64,000 nt of DNA, taken from assembly GCA_034509735.1 (NCBI GenBank), contig JACGWO010000001.1:30755966-30819965 (forward strand), written 5' to 3'. The notes under the pieces were generated by a model. The model saw only the letters and a list, made by a program, of their open reading frames with translations. It made no database searches and was not told where the DNA came from. Below are positions 53,479 to 64,000 of this stretch, piece after piece; the stretch's first letter is position 1, and each line of letters starts with the position of its first letter. The position numbers were made by a program, and so were the translations under genes. The DNA is from Sesamum alatum. Lineage: Eukaryota > Streptophyta > Magnoliopsida > Lamiales > Pedaliaceae.

Positions 53479-55471
53479 TGTTAGAATAGGTGACCATGTA
53501 AGCCAATTTTGGCAGGAATATGTAACCTATGTCTAGACAATTTTAGGTGTTTGATAAAACATTTATGAATAAAGAAGTGAAAAGTTTATATGGCAATACT
53601 TTGTTTACGTTCACTTATATCTGCTTTTACATATCTGTTCACTACGCAAACAATGCCCACGGATTGAGAATCGATTTCGGGGATTGGGACTACACTTGGA
53701 GGTAGGTCCATGAAATCAGTCTTATCGAATCAGTTCGGAAATCTCCAAGTCAAGGAATCCCGAAAATGGGTACCGGGATTCCCTTTGAGACTTGCACTAA
53801 GCATCTGCTGTCGTATTTCATCGACGGGTGACGAAGGTCGTCTAAGCAGTGTTAGTGGGTCAGCATGCTAGGAAGCAGCTGACTGAGGTGACTCACGGGA
53901 ACCGTCTTACGGAGGACCTTGAGTATGGTCTGCAAGGTATGACGTATTCCCGGTTCCAACGATACAGGTCAAGTCCTTTTACTTGAGGAACTGCTGAGTT
54001 TACCTGTGCATCAGGTCTGTATCTTAGATATGGTGAGAGATTGCCAAAATACTCTTGAGTAGTCATAAGTCATGTCTAGTGCAGCTCGGGTGTACAGAGT
54101 GACAGTAGTTTCCAAGAAAGGATCTGTCTCCTGTCAAAAGGTATTGACAGTTGAGTCTCATGTATGCTCTGTGTCTTGTCCCTAAAATCTGTGGCCACAG
54201 TAACTGAATAGAAGGGAAGGTTTCCCTTGCAGCGTTTAGTAAGGATAGACCGACACTTAGGTCCAAAATGGGTACCTGCATTTTCCGTGCCCTAGACTCT
54301 AAGTGATGAGACCGAAGACAGAAGGACAAGTGTACTGTTAGGGCCTAAATGTTCATCCCCGATTATTTCACCTAGTCTCTAGTGTCATGGACCGTTGCTA
54401 GATGGCCACCCATGGTAACGGGCGAATTCTAGGAATCCGACCAAGTCTAGCTGAAAGGTGAACCTAAAGAGTCACACACTATCCACACACACTTAAGTAT
54501 TTAATTTGGAATTAAATATTGGAGTAAAGGAATGATTAAATTAGATTTAATCGGGTCCTATATTTTCTTGGAGAAATTAATTCCTTCTATTTGATAAAGG
54601 GAATTAAATTTATAAATTGGATTTATTAAGGGAATTGACTTAATGGGCCTAGAATAAATATTAATATTTATTTATTATATTTATTTGGCCTTTTGGAATA
54701 TTTAATGGAATTTAAATATTCCATTAAATTAAAATCAACGGTTGAGATGGAAAGAGGAGATGGAAGGCTAGGATTGGTTTGACTAGGTCAAACACTAGTT
54801 TGACTAGGACTTTGACTAGGTCAAATCCTAGTCAAATTAGAGTTCTTAGAGTTGGAGTTTAAAGAGGATTAAACTCCTCCTCTATATAAACCTCTAGCTT
54901 CCAACAATTGAAGGATGATGAAAATTCCAACACACACACACAACACACAATTTTCGGCCCCCTCTCCCATCTCTCTCGTCCGCCCTCTCTCTCCACTCTC
55001 TCCAAGAAATTATTTTCTAGTTCTCTTGTTCTTGGAACATTAGAACTTAGATGAATCAATACCGTTAATTGATAACGTGTCGTTGGTTCATCCACTCCAA
55101 AATATACACTTGTTCGTTGCTAGCACGACGTACAAGATACGTGGGTGGATCGTGTGTCACGATTTGGAGGGTCTCAAGAATGAGATCTTGGTGCAAAACG
55201 GGGAACAACGCGTGTAGCTGTTGAAGACGAAAACGACAACGGGTAGGTCTCGTTTAATATTTTCGTCCTCTTTAATTTTCTACCCTATGGCCTCCATGAT
55301 CTTTTATATGTTCTTTAATCATAAGATACACCAAACACCCGGGAATCTCAAGAGTACACCCCTTGAGCGTGTTCTTTAATTCATTAAAGCATGCTTTAAT
55401 TTTTTGTATTTTATTTTATATCGCGCTTCCGCATTCGCGCAATTTCCCGGGACGATCCACGATTTCTTTCA
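53479..55471 (+). repeat. 3' LTR of E6 (full length)
   Basis: 1,993 bases, ends TG and CA, TATA box CTATATAAA at 54882-54890, pyrimidine-rich start region near 54960-55010. Its length agrees with the 1,992-base E1/E2 LTR. The right target duplication ATTTG follows. Confidence 0.94.
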
Positions 55472-55502
55472 ATTTGATTACAAAAAATCAAAATAAAAAA
55501 AA

Positions 55503-55998
55503 GGGTTAATTACACTTACACCCCCTCTGAGAATATATAATTATATTTCCCCCAAAAAAGTTTAAAAATTACACTTACACCCCCTCCGAAAATTCTCTGT
55601 TTACACCTGACCCCCATCCGTTAGAGTTTGGACGAAAAATATTCACGTCAAAAAAAATAATTACACAAATTTTTAATTTTTCCCATCATTTAACATTCTC
55701 ATGTATATTTTGTACTTATAAGAGGATAAGTGTAACGTATATGTATGGAGTGAGGCCAATATTATTATATTTTTTCCTTATAAGTACAAAATTATTGCAC
55801 GAGAATGTTAAATGATAGGTAAAATTAAAAATTTATGTAATTATTTTTGTTGAAATGAACATTTTTCGCCCAAACTTTAATGAATGGAGGTCAGGTGTAA
55901 ACAAAGAATTTTTAGAAGGGGTGTAAATGTAATTTCAAAACTTTTTCGGGGAAAAGTGTAATTATGCATTTTCAGAAGGGGTCTAAATGTAATTAACC
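55503..55998. mobile_element. Foldback MITE with long inverted repeats
   Basis: About 496 bases whose two halves are inverted copies of each other over about 150 bases: GGGTTAATTACACTTACACC on the left, GGTTAATTACATTTAGACCC read from the right end. Both continue through TACACCTGACCYCCAT. It has no coding capacity. The flanks are A-rich, so the target duplication is ambiguous. It lies about 20 bases beyond the stop codon of the Transposase_24-like gene. The long-terminal-repeat style is MULE-like, but family is uncertain. Confidence 0.75.
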
Positions 55999-56017
55999 TT
56001 AAAAAAAAATACATAAT

Positions 56018-57610
56018 TTACTCCTCATCCCCATCGCCCTCGTCCATCTCGTCAATGTCTGGAAGGGTGGGGTCTCTAGGAGGCCGTGACGGGCCGGCGT
56101 CGGAGCGACTGGTCTGCATGTCCTTCATCATGCCCATCAAGTCCGCCATCATCTCCTCGAGACGGCCCAACCAACCCTCCACGTTTGACGAAGGCGCTGG
56201 CTCTGGCGCGGGCGGTGGCGGTGGTGGTGGTGATGGCGAGGTAATGGTCTGGCTGAGACCCAGGGCCTCAGAACCAAGACCAAATACCCGGCCCTTGTTC
56301 TTGCCCCCGACGCAAGTGAGCCACATTTGCTGCTCGGTCTGCGCCACCGAGTCCTCTGATTCAGAAGCAGGATCCTCAGGGTTGCACGGGGCCTGAGACT
56401 GATGATCCTCCATCATCTTTTGGAACATCTCCTGCAAAAATAATTACAATAAATTAGAAAATTTTTAAATATTTAAAAAATTAAATTAGAATGTATTAAT
56501 TACAACTTATCAACACCTCCGCTGCCCTCGACCCGCTCCAGCCGCCGTCGACCTTCTTCTTGTAGCATCTGGAGAATAACTCCATCTGCTTCACTGGCCG
56601 GCCGAGCTGCTCCTCTTGTAAAAAGAAATGGGAAACAGTTATTATAATTTTAATTTAATAGTAATAAATAATTGAAATAACATTAGATATCTTACCATTT
56701 TCCGCTTGTGCATACCGACAGAGACAAATCCCTCGCGGTACACAGTAGCGGATGCGGCTGGGTTGGCGTTCCGGTTCGCCTTGTTCTTCTCCTGCTCCTG
56801 CTTGAACTCCGGGGAATCCCAGTACAGGAGGAGCTGCCGCCAGACCTCGTTCGCCAGCCATAGAGGCTTCTGCAAGGACTGTCTGGCGAGGACGAACTTC
56901 TTCCTCAAGAACTTCCCCACCCAAACGTGGAAGATCTTGAACATCGACTCGTCGTCGGCGTCCCACCAGTACATCATCTGTATTAAAAAAAAATATTAAT
57001 ATATATATATATATGTTAACTTAGATTGTTAAAATATTTGAAAACAAAAATTAATTGCCGTTACCTTCAAACTCTCAAACCAGAAATGCTGGTGCTCTGG
57101 CGGCACCTTGCGCAAACTGCCCCAAGGATGGGGATAGTGTCCTCGCACAACCGCGTACATGCGCTCGTGGATCTTCCGATCACGACTGAAATTATAAAAT
57201 AATTAGTATGACATAAAGAAATTAATTTAAATTACAAAAAAAAATTAGAAATATAAATTATACCTCGCATTGGCGAGTGTGATGTACTGGCGCGCGGATG
57301 GTGGTGGGAGTGGTGGGGCCGGTGGGGGTGATGGTGGAGGGGCAGCCCATGGACGCACCGGATCGACCCCCGGTGCAGTAGTGGATGGTCCGGGCTGCTG
57401 ATCCGGCGCAGTGGTAGACGCACCGGGCTGCTGATCCGGCGCAGATGGTGCGAGTGCCTGCTCTGCCGGTGGTGGTGGTGGTGGTGGTCGGAACACTGCT
57501 TCCCCATCCTGGGAAGCAACACCGGCCGGCGGTATAGCCGGTTCGTCGCGACCGCGGCCACGACCAAGACCACGTCCACCTCCTCGAGGTAAAAAATTCC
57601 GACCAGACAT
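56018..57610 (-). CDS. Transposase_24-like (TNP1/TNPA-type) gene of the CACTA element, five exons
   Basis: Exons on minus: 57610-57264, 57185-57065, 56977-56696, 56612-56517 and 56431-56018. All four introns (78-87 bases) are GT-AG and the phases join, giving about 419 codons with no internal stop. Exon 1 starts MSGRNFLPRGGGRGLGRGRG, a Gly/Arg-rich and then proline-rich tail. Exons 2-3 have RKIHERMYAVVRGHY and WLANEVWRQLLLYWDSPEFK. Exon 4 has LGRPVKQMELF. Exon 5 has a VGGKNKGRVFGLGS motif, a proline run and an acidic end. This arrangement is that of plant Ptta/En/Spm Transposase_24 proteins. A likely role in binding the GGAACGGT arrays is inferred from CACTA biology. Confidence 0.82.
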
Positions 57611-57699
57611 TATCCAAAAAATACATGTAAGTATCAATTTATTTCAATAATGAAATTTTTTCTAATTTATTCTAATATATATGCAAACTAAATTCTAAA

Positions 57700-58780
57700 A
57701 TTGTACATATTATCATATTTTTAATTATCGAATTTTTTAAAAAATTAAAATTTCCAGATTTTCAAATTTTCAGATTTTGAAATTTCCAGATTTTCACATT
57801 TCCAGATTTTCGAAAAAATTAGAAATTCCAGATTTTTAAAAAATTCAAATTTTCAGATTTTTAAAAAATTCAAATTTCCAGATTTTTAAATAATTCAAAT
57901 TTCCAAATTTTAAAAGAATTTAAATTTCCAGATTTTGAAAAAAACTCAAATTTCCAGATTTTGAAAAAAATTCAAATTTCCAGATTTGAAAAAAATTCAA
58001 AATTCCAGATTTTTAAAAAATTCAAAATTCCAGATTTTTACAAAATTCAAAATTCCAGAATTTCATATATTTCATATATTATAGAAATTACATAAATTTC
58101 ATATATATTACATAAATTAACAAATTTAAGAAAATTCATATATCATAGAAAATTACCCAATTTTTTTTTTAAAATGTACAGAAAATTACATACAATTTAC
58201 AAAAATTCAGAAAATTTTAAGAATTTGAAAAAATTAAAACTTCCAGATTATAAAAACAGAAAAAATAAAAATTTTCAGAATTTTTAAAACAGTTTCGTAT
58301 AGAATTTTACATAACATTATTTTTCAATTTTTCTAAGAATTTTTCATAACATTATTTTCTAATAAGTATATTAAATTTCTAATTATTTTTTGAATTTTCT
58401 AATAATTACAGAAAATTCACAAATAAAACAGAAAATTTCAGAAATAAGTACAGAAAATTCAAAAAAATTAGAAAATTCACAATAATTACTGAAATTGCAT
58501 ACATTAACAGAAAATGCCCAAAAATTGCATACCCCTAACATTACATAATTACACAAATATTTTGAAATTACCAACATTTACATAAATTTCTAAAATTACA
58601 ACACAAATTACAAAAATTAACCAACATTTAAAGAAATTAACAGAAATTACAACATATATTATAGAAATTAATAGAAATTCCTAAAATGTACATATCATTA
58701 CAGAAAATTACTTAAAATCTACAGAAATTACAGAAGTTATCCTAAAATTTACATAAGCTATAGAAATAACCAAAAAATTT
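57700..58780. repeat. AT-rich minisatellite and AT-rich spacer
   Basis: 57745-58060 is about a dozen degenerate copies of a roughly 20-25-base unit, AATTTCCAGATTTTNAAAAA. It then grades into AT-rich sequence with repeated ACAGAAAATTA-like segments to 58780. It lies upstream of the Transposase_24-like gene start. No gene. Confidence 0.7.
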
Positions 58781-59112
58781 ATGAAATTACCTAAATGGCC
58801 TGAAATTACACAAAAATTCTGTAATGGAGTGAAGAACTTGAGTGGGGTGGTGGCTGGCCGCGAGTGCTGGTGGGGTTGGGGTGGCGAGAGTCAGAGAGAG
58901 AGGGTGGTGGTGGTGGTGGTGGTGGTGGCGAGAGACAGAGAGAGGGGATGTACGGCGGCGACGGAGGCGGATGTGAGGCGGCGGAGTGAGAGAGGCGGTA
59001 AGTGAGGCGGCGACAGAGGTGGATGTGAGGCAGTGACGGAGGCGGAGTACTGAAGGGGCAGAGAGACAGATTCTGAGAGTGAGAGAGGAGAAAGTGAGAA
59101 AAATTCAGCCAA
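58781..59112 (-). other. Purine-rich block (pyrimidine-rich on the gene strand)
   Basis: Contains (GTG)n at 58901-58928 and repeats of GCGGCGACAGAGG-type sequence to about 59045. On the minus strand it is CT-rich, as plant 5' leaders and core promoters often are, and could serve the Transposase_24-like gene. Frames here are low-complexity Val or Ser/Leu runs and are not called. Confidence 0.45.
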
Positions 59113-59129
59113 GGTTTTAATTTATATAA

Positions 59130-60490
59130 CTTTTTGGAACGGTCATATTTTCCTTGACCGTTCCTATCACCGGTCCAACTAAAGAAAACGACGTCGTATT
59201 AGACATACTATGATGTCGTTTTTGATGATGTTGACCTAAATAGGAACGGTCACTTAGTAGTACAGCCATTCCCATAATCGTTCCCAATACCGACCGTTCC
59301 TAAATAAAAAATTATCGTTCTCATATCGATTCCAAATGCTTAGTACTTGGAATTGTACTAATAGGAATGGTCACATAATACAACAAGTGTTCCCAACCCC
59401 ATTCCTAAATAAAGAAACGGCGTCGTTTTTAGACATGCATTTAGTTATCGTTCCTATTTCCATACATTACCATTCCTATATGTATTGCAATTGTTTTTTT
59501 TATCTTCTTAGATAATAAATATAAATTAAGAAAAACACGTTATGAACACTTATTTTATTAAATAAATGTATACAATTGGATGTTTAAAGATTATAAAAAT
59601 CTATAATAATTTTCAAAAAAATAGACACACGTTCACAATATGAAGTATATTTGTAAACATTTTTTGTTAGTATTTCACAGATGTAACTAGCATCCTATAT
59701 TGTTGTACTGTACGGCATAATTAGACCGTCAAAATTCCAATCAGGCCGTTAGATATGATATAACACACAAAAGAATACATTGTACGCCGTTTTGAAATAT
59801 TTCGGTGTGCGGATCTCGAGTTATCGTATTCGGTCAGTATTCATCGTAACAAAAACAGATGCATTCTTAAATCCGGGTTCCTGATTGAAAATCCGACCGT
59901 TGGACATCAATTCATATCCATAAACTTATACGTGTTAAAAAATGGTGTCGATCCGGCTGACGGATGTTGAGATATCGGACAAATTGGTTGGAATTGTAAT
60001 ACTAGGAACGGTTACCTAATAGACGACGTGTTCCCAATACCGTTCCTATTATAAAGGATGATGTCATTTTAATGCACTCACGTAGGTACCGTTCCTATTA
60101 TAATCTGGAACGGTCGTGTTTAAACGTACCGTTCCAATAGTTGAATTTCCCACCAATTTTTCATTGGGCGCCAAAAGGAAATATTGGACTACAGATTGGA
60201 ACGGTCGTAGGTTTTCACCTACCGTTCCTAATTCAATTTTCTCTCATTTTTTTAATTAGCCGCCATATTTGGAATATTATATCTCAAATAGGAACAGTAA
60301 GTATAAATTTGGGTCGTTCCTAATTCAAATTTTCCTCAATTTTTTTTTAAATTAGCCGCCATATTTGAAATATTGTACCTCAAATAGGAACTCCGTATAA
60401 ATTTGGGTCGTTCCTAATTCAAATTTCCCTCATTTTTTTAAATTAGCCGTCATATTTGAAATATTGTACCTCAAATAGGAACGGTCCTGA
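59130..60490. repeat. Second GGAACGGT motif array, between the two CACTA genes
   Basis: About fifteen copies of GGAACGGT/ACCGTTCC and variants in both orientations, for example near 59132, 59157, 59242, 59296, 60006, 60048, 60088, 60126 and 60200. Three successive copies of an AATTAGCCGCCATATTTG-type unit lie at 60257-60450. The motif matches the terminal array at 45516-46260, but no CACTA terminus is present here. Confidence 0.75.
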
Positions 60491-60567
60491 TAATCAAAAT
60501 AAATCTATCAAATACAATTTTAATAATAACTGTGATAAAAAAAAATTACATAAATTTTTTGGAAAAT

Positions 60568-63500
60568 TCAAAAAGTCTCTTCATCGGACTCAGCCTCGTC
60601 AAAGATATCTTCATCTTCATCTTTGGATTCACTATCTGGCGAGCGCGATGGCCCTGCTCCATGATCAACGGCCAATTGTATTCCCGTTAGGTCATGTAGT
60701 TCAAATGTTTGGTTATCTATTACAACATCTGGATTAGGTACGACTTCATCCATCTGATAGGCGATCTCGGTCCATCGCGAGTCATCGATAACTCTTCGAG
60801 CCTTGATTTTGCAAACAGCTTTTCAGTCGACTTTGTCCTTCTTCATGCTCGGGTAATCCGCGTAGTATACTTGTACTGCTTGTTATGCCAATATGAATGG
60901 TTCATTCTTTTGGTAGAGCTTTTTGAAGTTGACATCAACGACGTGATAACGAGGGTGTATCTTCATGCCTCTGATCGGATCGACCCAACGACAATTGAAC
61001 AGTATAATGTTCATGTTCGAAATTAGTGGGTAATCTAGCTGAATTATCTCGTCCAAAATTCCATAGAAGTCAGAATTTGTGTCTGTATATGATGAGCTTT
61101 TGACACAAACACCACAATTCATTGTTGACTTCCCGACATTGTGACATTCAGTGTGGAAATTGAAGCTATTAACGAAGTAAGATGGGTATGTCGGCACTTC
61201 TGCTATTGGTCTGTTTCTGGGTCTGTTTCACTTGCACAGAATGTGCGGTTCGAAGTAGTGCGAGGAGAAAAGTCCGATTTCTTCAACAATATAAGCCTCT
61301 ACAATTGACGCCTCGATGTGTGCTTTGTTTTTCACCTTTTTCCTTAAATCGCGTAGGAATCTATTCATATGACAATTTATTAAAATGCAAATAATAAGTA
61401 TATATTTAACAGTATTAATTATTTAATTACCTTTCAAATAGGTACATCCACCTGTATTGCACGGGCCCCCCAACGCGCGCCTCATATGGAAGGTGAACAA
61501 TTAGATGCTCCATTGAGTCGAAAAAGGAAGGAGGAAAAATTTCTCGAGGTTACACATGATGACGGCTACACTATCTTCCAATTCTTTTACCTTGGCCACA
61601 TTTAGTGTTGTTGAGCATAGGATCTGGAATAGAAGGCTGACTTCCGTCAAGGCCCCCACCACGTGCTCTGGAAGCATTTCACGGAAAGCAACCAGAATCA
61701 ATTTCTGCATGAAAACATGACAATCATGGCTCTTCATGCCGTGTATCCTCAACTCCTTCAGGTCAACGCAACGGGCCAAGTTAGAGGCATACCCATCAGG
61801 AAACCTAAGACAACGAATCCTCTCATATATCTTCTTCTTTTGCTCCTTCGTCAGTGTATATACCGCCTTGGGCATCACGTTTGGTCTCCTTTCGTCCACC
61901 TCAAGCTCCGGCCGATTACATATGATCTTCAGATCCCTCCGTCCATTCAGATTGTCCTTCATTTTTCCCTTGATGTCCATCACAGTATTGAATATATTAT
62001 TGAACACATTTTTCTCAATATGCATGACATCAAGATTGTGTCGTATCAGATGCGCCCCCCAGTATTCAAGCTCCCAAAATATGCTTTTCTTCGTCCACTT
62101 ATGATCGACACCGTAGCCTTCTAGTTCACTCAACGGTTGTTCGACAACAACACTAAATGCATCGACACGGGTTCGGATCTGTTCTCCAGTCAGCCTCGGA
62201 CGTGCAACCTTCCTCTCCATTTGGTTTTTAGTGAAGGCTTTCTTGTTCCTGCGATAAGGATGACCCGTTGGTAGGAATTGCCTGTGGCAGTCAAAATAGC
62301 ATGCCTTCCGACCGTGCTGTAAATAGAATGCCCGTGTGCCCTCCATACAAACTGGACACCCCATAACACCGGCGGTACTCCATCCAGACGCCATACCATA
62401 AGCAGGAAGGTCGTTCACTGTCCACATCAATGTGGCATGCATCATGAATGCCTGGTTTGTCGCAGTATCGTGCGTATGTACACCCATATGCCATAAATTC
62501 TGCAACTCCTCGATCAACGGCTCCAAGTAGACATCGATAAGACGTTTGGGATTCGATGGGCCAGGGATCACACCATCGTTAGGAACATATACTCAGACTT
62601 CATTCATATTCCCGGTGGGAGATTGTACGGTGTAAGTATCACTGGCCAACATGAGTAAGTTTTACCATACTGACCGTGCGGTGCAAACCCATCCGTGCAC
62701 AACCCAAGTCTAACATTCCTCGGTTTAGCTGCAAAATCAAGATACGTCCGGTCAAAATGCTTCCAAGCCTCTGCATCGGGACGGATGACACATGGATCCT
62801 TCCTCCGTCTGATGGCTCGCATGCCAAGTCATATGCTCTGTTGTGACCTCCGACGCATACAACCTCTGCAGCCGAGGGGTAATCCGTAGATACCTAAGAA
62901 TGGCATACGGGGACTTCTTGCGTTTAGGATTTCTGTCCCTGGTGGGCTTGTACCTACCTCTCCACAGAACTTGCAATATTCCAAATCAATATCGTCCTTC
63001 CAGTACAACATGCAATCATTTTTGCAAGCATCAATCTTCTGAACTGGTAAACTCAATTCTCTTATCAATTTCTTCGTATTGTAATAATCGGCGGGGAAAG
63101 TGTGATCGCGGGGCATTATAGTATCAGCCCACTGGCATAACCGATCATATGTATGCTTGGAAAAACCCCCTTCGGCCTTGATATTCACCAAAGAGGCAAT
63201 TGACGCCAACTGAGAGGTGGTGCAGCCATTCTACAAAGGTTGGTCCGCAGCATGAACTATATCAAAAAAACGGTCTGACAAGCCAGACACATAATCATAG
63301 GGCCCCGAATCGTAATATGAACTAGGACCACATCAGATGGACAATACTGAGTACCATCATCAGTCGGTCCCTCCTGGTTGTACGAAGACCAGAATGACGG
63401 CTCGGCGGCATCGAATACCATCCTCTGCGCCCAATCCATCTGAGCCGCATCACCCCAATGCGAACTACCCTCCTCCTGAACGGGTGGCGTTTGCTGCTGC

Positions 63501-63796
63501 TGCAGAGGGGGCGTTGTCAATGCTTCAAAGTATTCCTGCACCCTCTCCTCACCATGCAAAGTCCAATTATAATACTCTGGCATAAACCCTTTCATACACA
63601 AATCAAAATTTACCTCGTCTGGTGTTTTGAACCGTTCGTTTTTGCACTTCCGGCAGGGACACTTAATCTTGTCCCCGTCCATATATGCACGCTGAGACTG
63701 GGTCCATTCTAAAAATATTGTAACACCATCCTCACACTTCGGCATCACACCTAGGACGTCTCGATCATACATCCATTTCCTCAACTGCCTTAACAT
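60568..63796 (-). pseudogene. TNP2: TNP2-type CACTA transposase, broken
   Basis: Visible order on minus: transposase-associated domain with CPCRKCKNERF (about 63790-63550), TNP2/Transposase_21 (about 63220-62000) with KLIRELSLPVQKIDACKNDC, VRLGLCTDGFAPHG, LWTVNDLPAYGMASGW-like and HNLDVMHIEKNVF, then DUF4218 (LKELRIHGMKSHDCHVFMQK, about 61790-61440) and, after a GT-AG intron (61361-61430), DUF4216 with FYGILDEIIQLDYP and IHPRYHVVDVNFKKLY. Stops: TAG 63231-63233, TGA 61228-61230, TAA 60883-60885, TGA 60823-60825. Small indels lie near 63320, 62955, 62775, 62575 and 61530. It cannot encode a working transposase as read. Confidence 0.87.
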
Positions 63797-63803
63797 GATT
63801 GGT

Positions 63804-64000
63804 CCTACGTATAATTCACAACAACAATTAAATGACGAGAGTAAATTATATATATATGCAAAAATAACAAAATTTTGCATACTTACCTGAGCAAAACACC
63901 TATCAATATCAATGCAAAATTCGCGCTCGGTAATTGATATGTTCGATTGTCCGTATAAAGAATCAAGGGGGGAGTTACAAATACAAAATGAGTTGGAGAG
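63804..64000 (-). promoter_or_regulatory. 5' untranslated region of TNP2 with a probable intron
   Basis: On minus, CTCAG followed by GTAAGTATGC (exon end 63887) and TACGTAG followed by GACC (exon start 63804) give a good GT-AG intron of 82 bases, 63805-63886, just before the ATG at 63794-63796. The first exon continues beyond 63887; its start is outside or not recognisable. Confidence 0.5.

Larger units (their letters stand above)
46409..55471 (+). mobile_element. Copia element E6, complete, inserted in the CACTA element
   Basis: LTRs 46409-47333 and 53479-55471 are flanked by perfect target duplications ATTTG (46404-46408 and 55472-55476). Internal order is primer-binding site, leader, gag-pol, polypurine tract. 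Same subfamily as E1 and E2. The 5' LTR has lost about 1.07 kb. The remaining shared LTR sequence differs by about a dozen substitutions, all transitions, so E6 is older than E1 and E5. Confidence 0.94.
45516..64000 (-). mobile_element. CACTA (En/Spm) transposon, right part outside window
   Basis: Terminus CACTACAAAAAAAAGCGGG begins at 45516. The element's genes read on the minus strand: TNP2 transposase (60568-63796) upstream of a Transposase_24-like gene (56018-57610), the usual CACTA order, so 45516 is the 3' end and the 5' end lies beyond 64000. It was later split by copia E6 (46409-55471) and a foldback MITE (55503-55998). The likely left target triplet is GAT (45513-45515); the right one cannot be checked. 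Confidence 0.88.

Noticed and set aside
57232..57626. His- and Thr-rich alternative frames over exon 1 of the Transposase_24-like gene
   Set aside because: They overlap an exon whose frame is supported by splice sites and by downstream phase; the alternatives are compositional shadows.
57745..58060. CRISPR-like regularly spaced repeats
   Set aside because: Degenerate AT-rich minisatellite without unique spacers in a plant transposon; no CRISPR context.
61663..62124. 153-codon plus-strand ORF over the TNP2 gene
   Set aside because: Antisense shadow of the Transposase_21/DUF4218 coding region.

Overview
This window is a repeat-only stretch of a plant nuclear genome, most likely a dicot. The evidence is: Ty1/copia LTR retrotransposons primed by initiator-Met tRNA, decayed L1-type LINEs, a CACTA (En/Spm) transposon with plant-specific TNP2 and Transposase_24-like genes, and hAT-, MULE- and CACTA-type MITEs. 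I see no convincing host gene, rRNA, CRISPR array or prokaryotic feature. I cannot name the species.

Layout. 1-9578: copia element E1 (minus strand), whose right LTR (7587-9578) is shared with a second, truncated minus-strand copy E2 (9579-11745). At 11745/11746 E2 is fused head-to-head to a related plus-strand copia E3 (to 13503). E3 is followed by a tandemly duplicated LTR (13504-14463 and 14464-16691), then plus-strand E4 (to about 21640). 21641-22714: C-rich and AT-rich sequence ending in a MULE-like terminus. 22737-31627: LINE remnants. The largest carries an inserted solo LTR, and LTR plus LINE were then duplicated in tandem. 31719-34621: a CACTA MITE (TSD ATT), a LINE endonuclease scrap, a MULE-type MITE (10-bp TSD) and a 1.3-kb hAT element (8-bp TSD). 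35063-45282: complete minus-strand copia E5 with TSD ATAAC. Its two LTRs are almost identical, yet its gag-pol is thoroughly decayed. 45516 to beyond 64000: a CACTA transposon in reverse orientation, split by complete plus-strand copia E6 (46409-55471, TSD ATTTG) and by a foldback MITE (55503-55998). It carries a five-exon Transposase_24-like gene that reads open and a broken TNP2 transposase gene.

How it works together. Each copia encodes (or once encoded) Gag, CCHC nucleocapsid, protease, integrase, reverse transcriptase and RNase H as one polyprotein, but every copy here is broken. E1, E5 and E6 share an unusually long leader of about 2.1-2.4 kb between primer-binding site and gag. It holds a very GC-rich block built of repeated short hairpins whose stems vary in a compensated way, plus a pair of identical palindromic motifs. 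This leader survives in E5, where coding has been lost although the LTRs look freshly copied, suggesting mobilisation in trans. The leader and the E5 paradox are the best candidates for something undescribed. In the CACTA element the motif array near the terminus recurs between the two genes.
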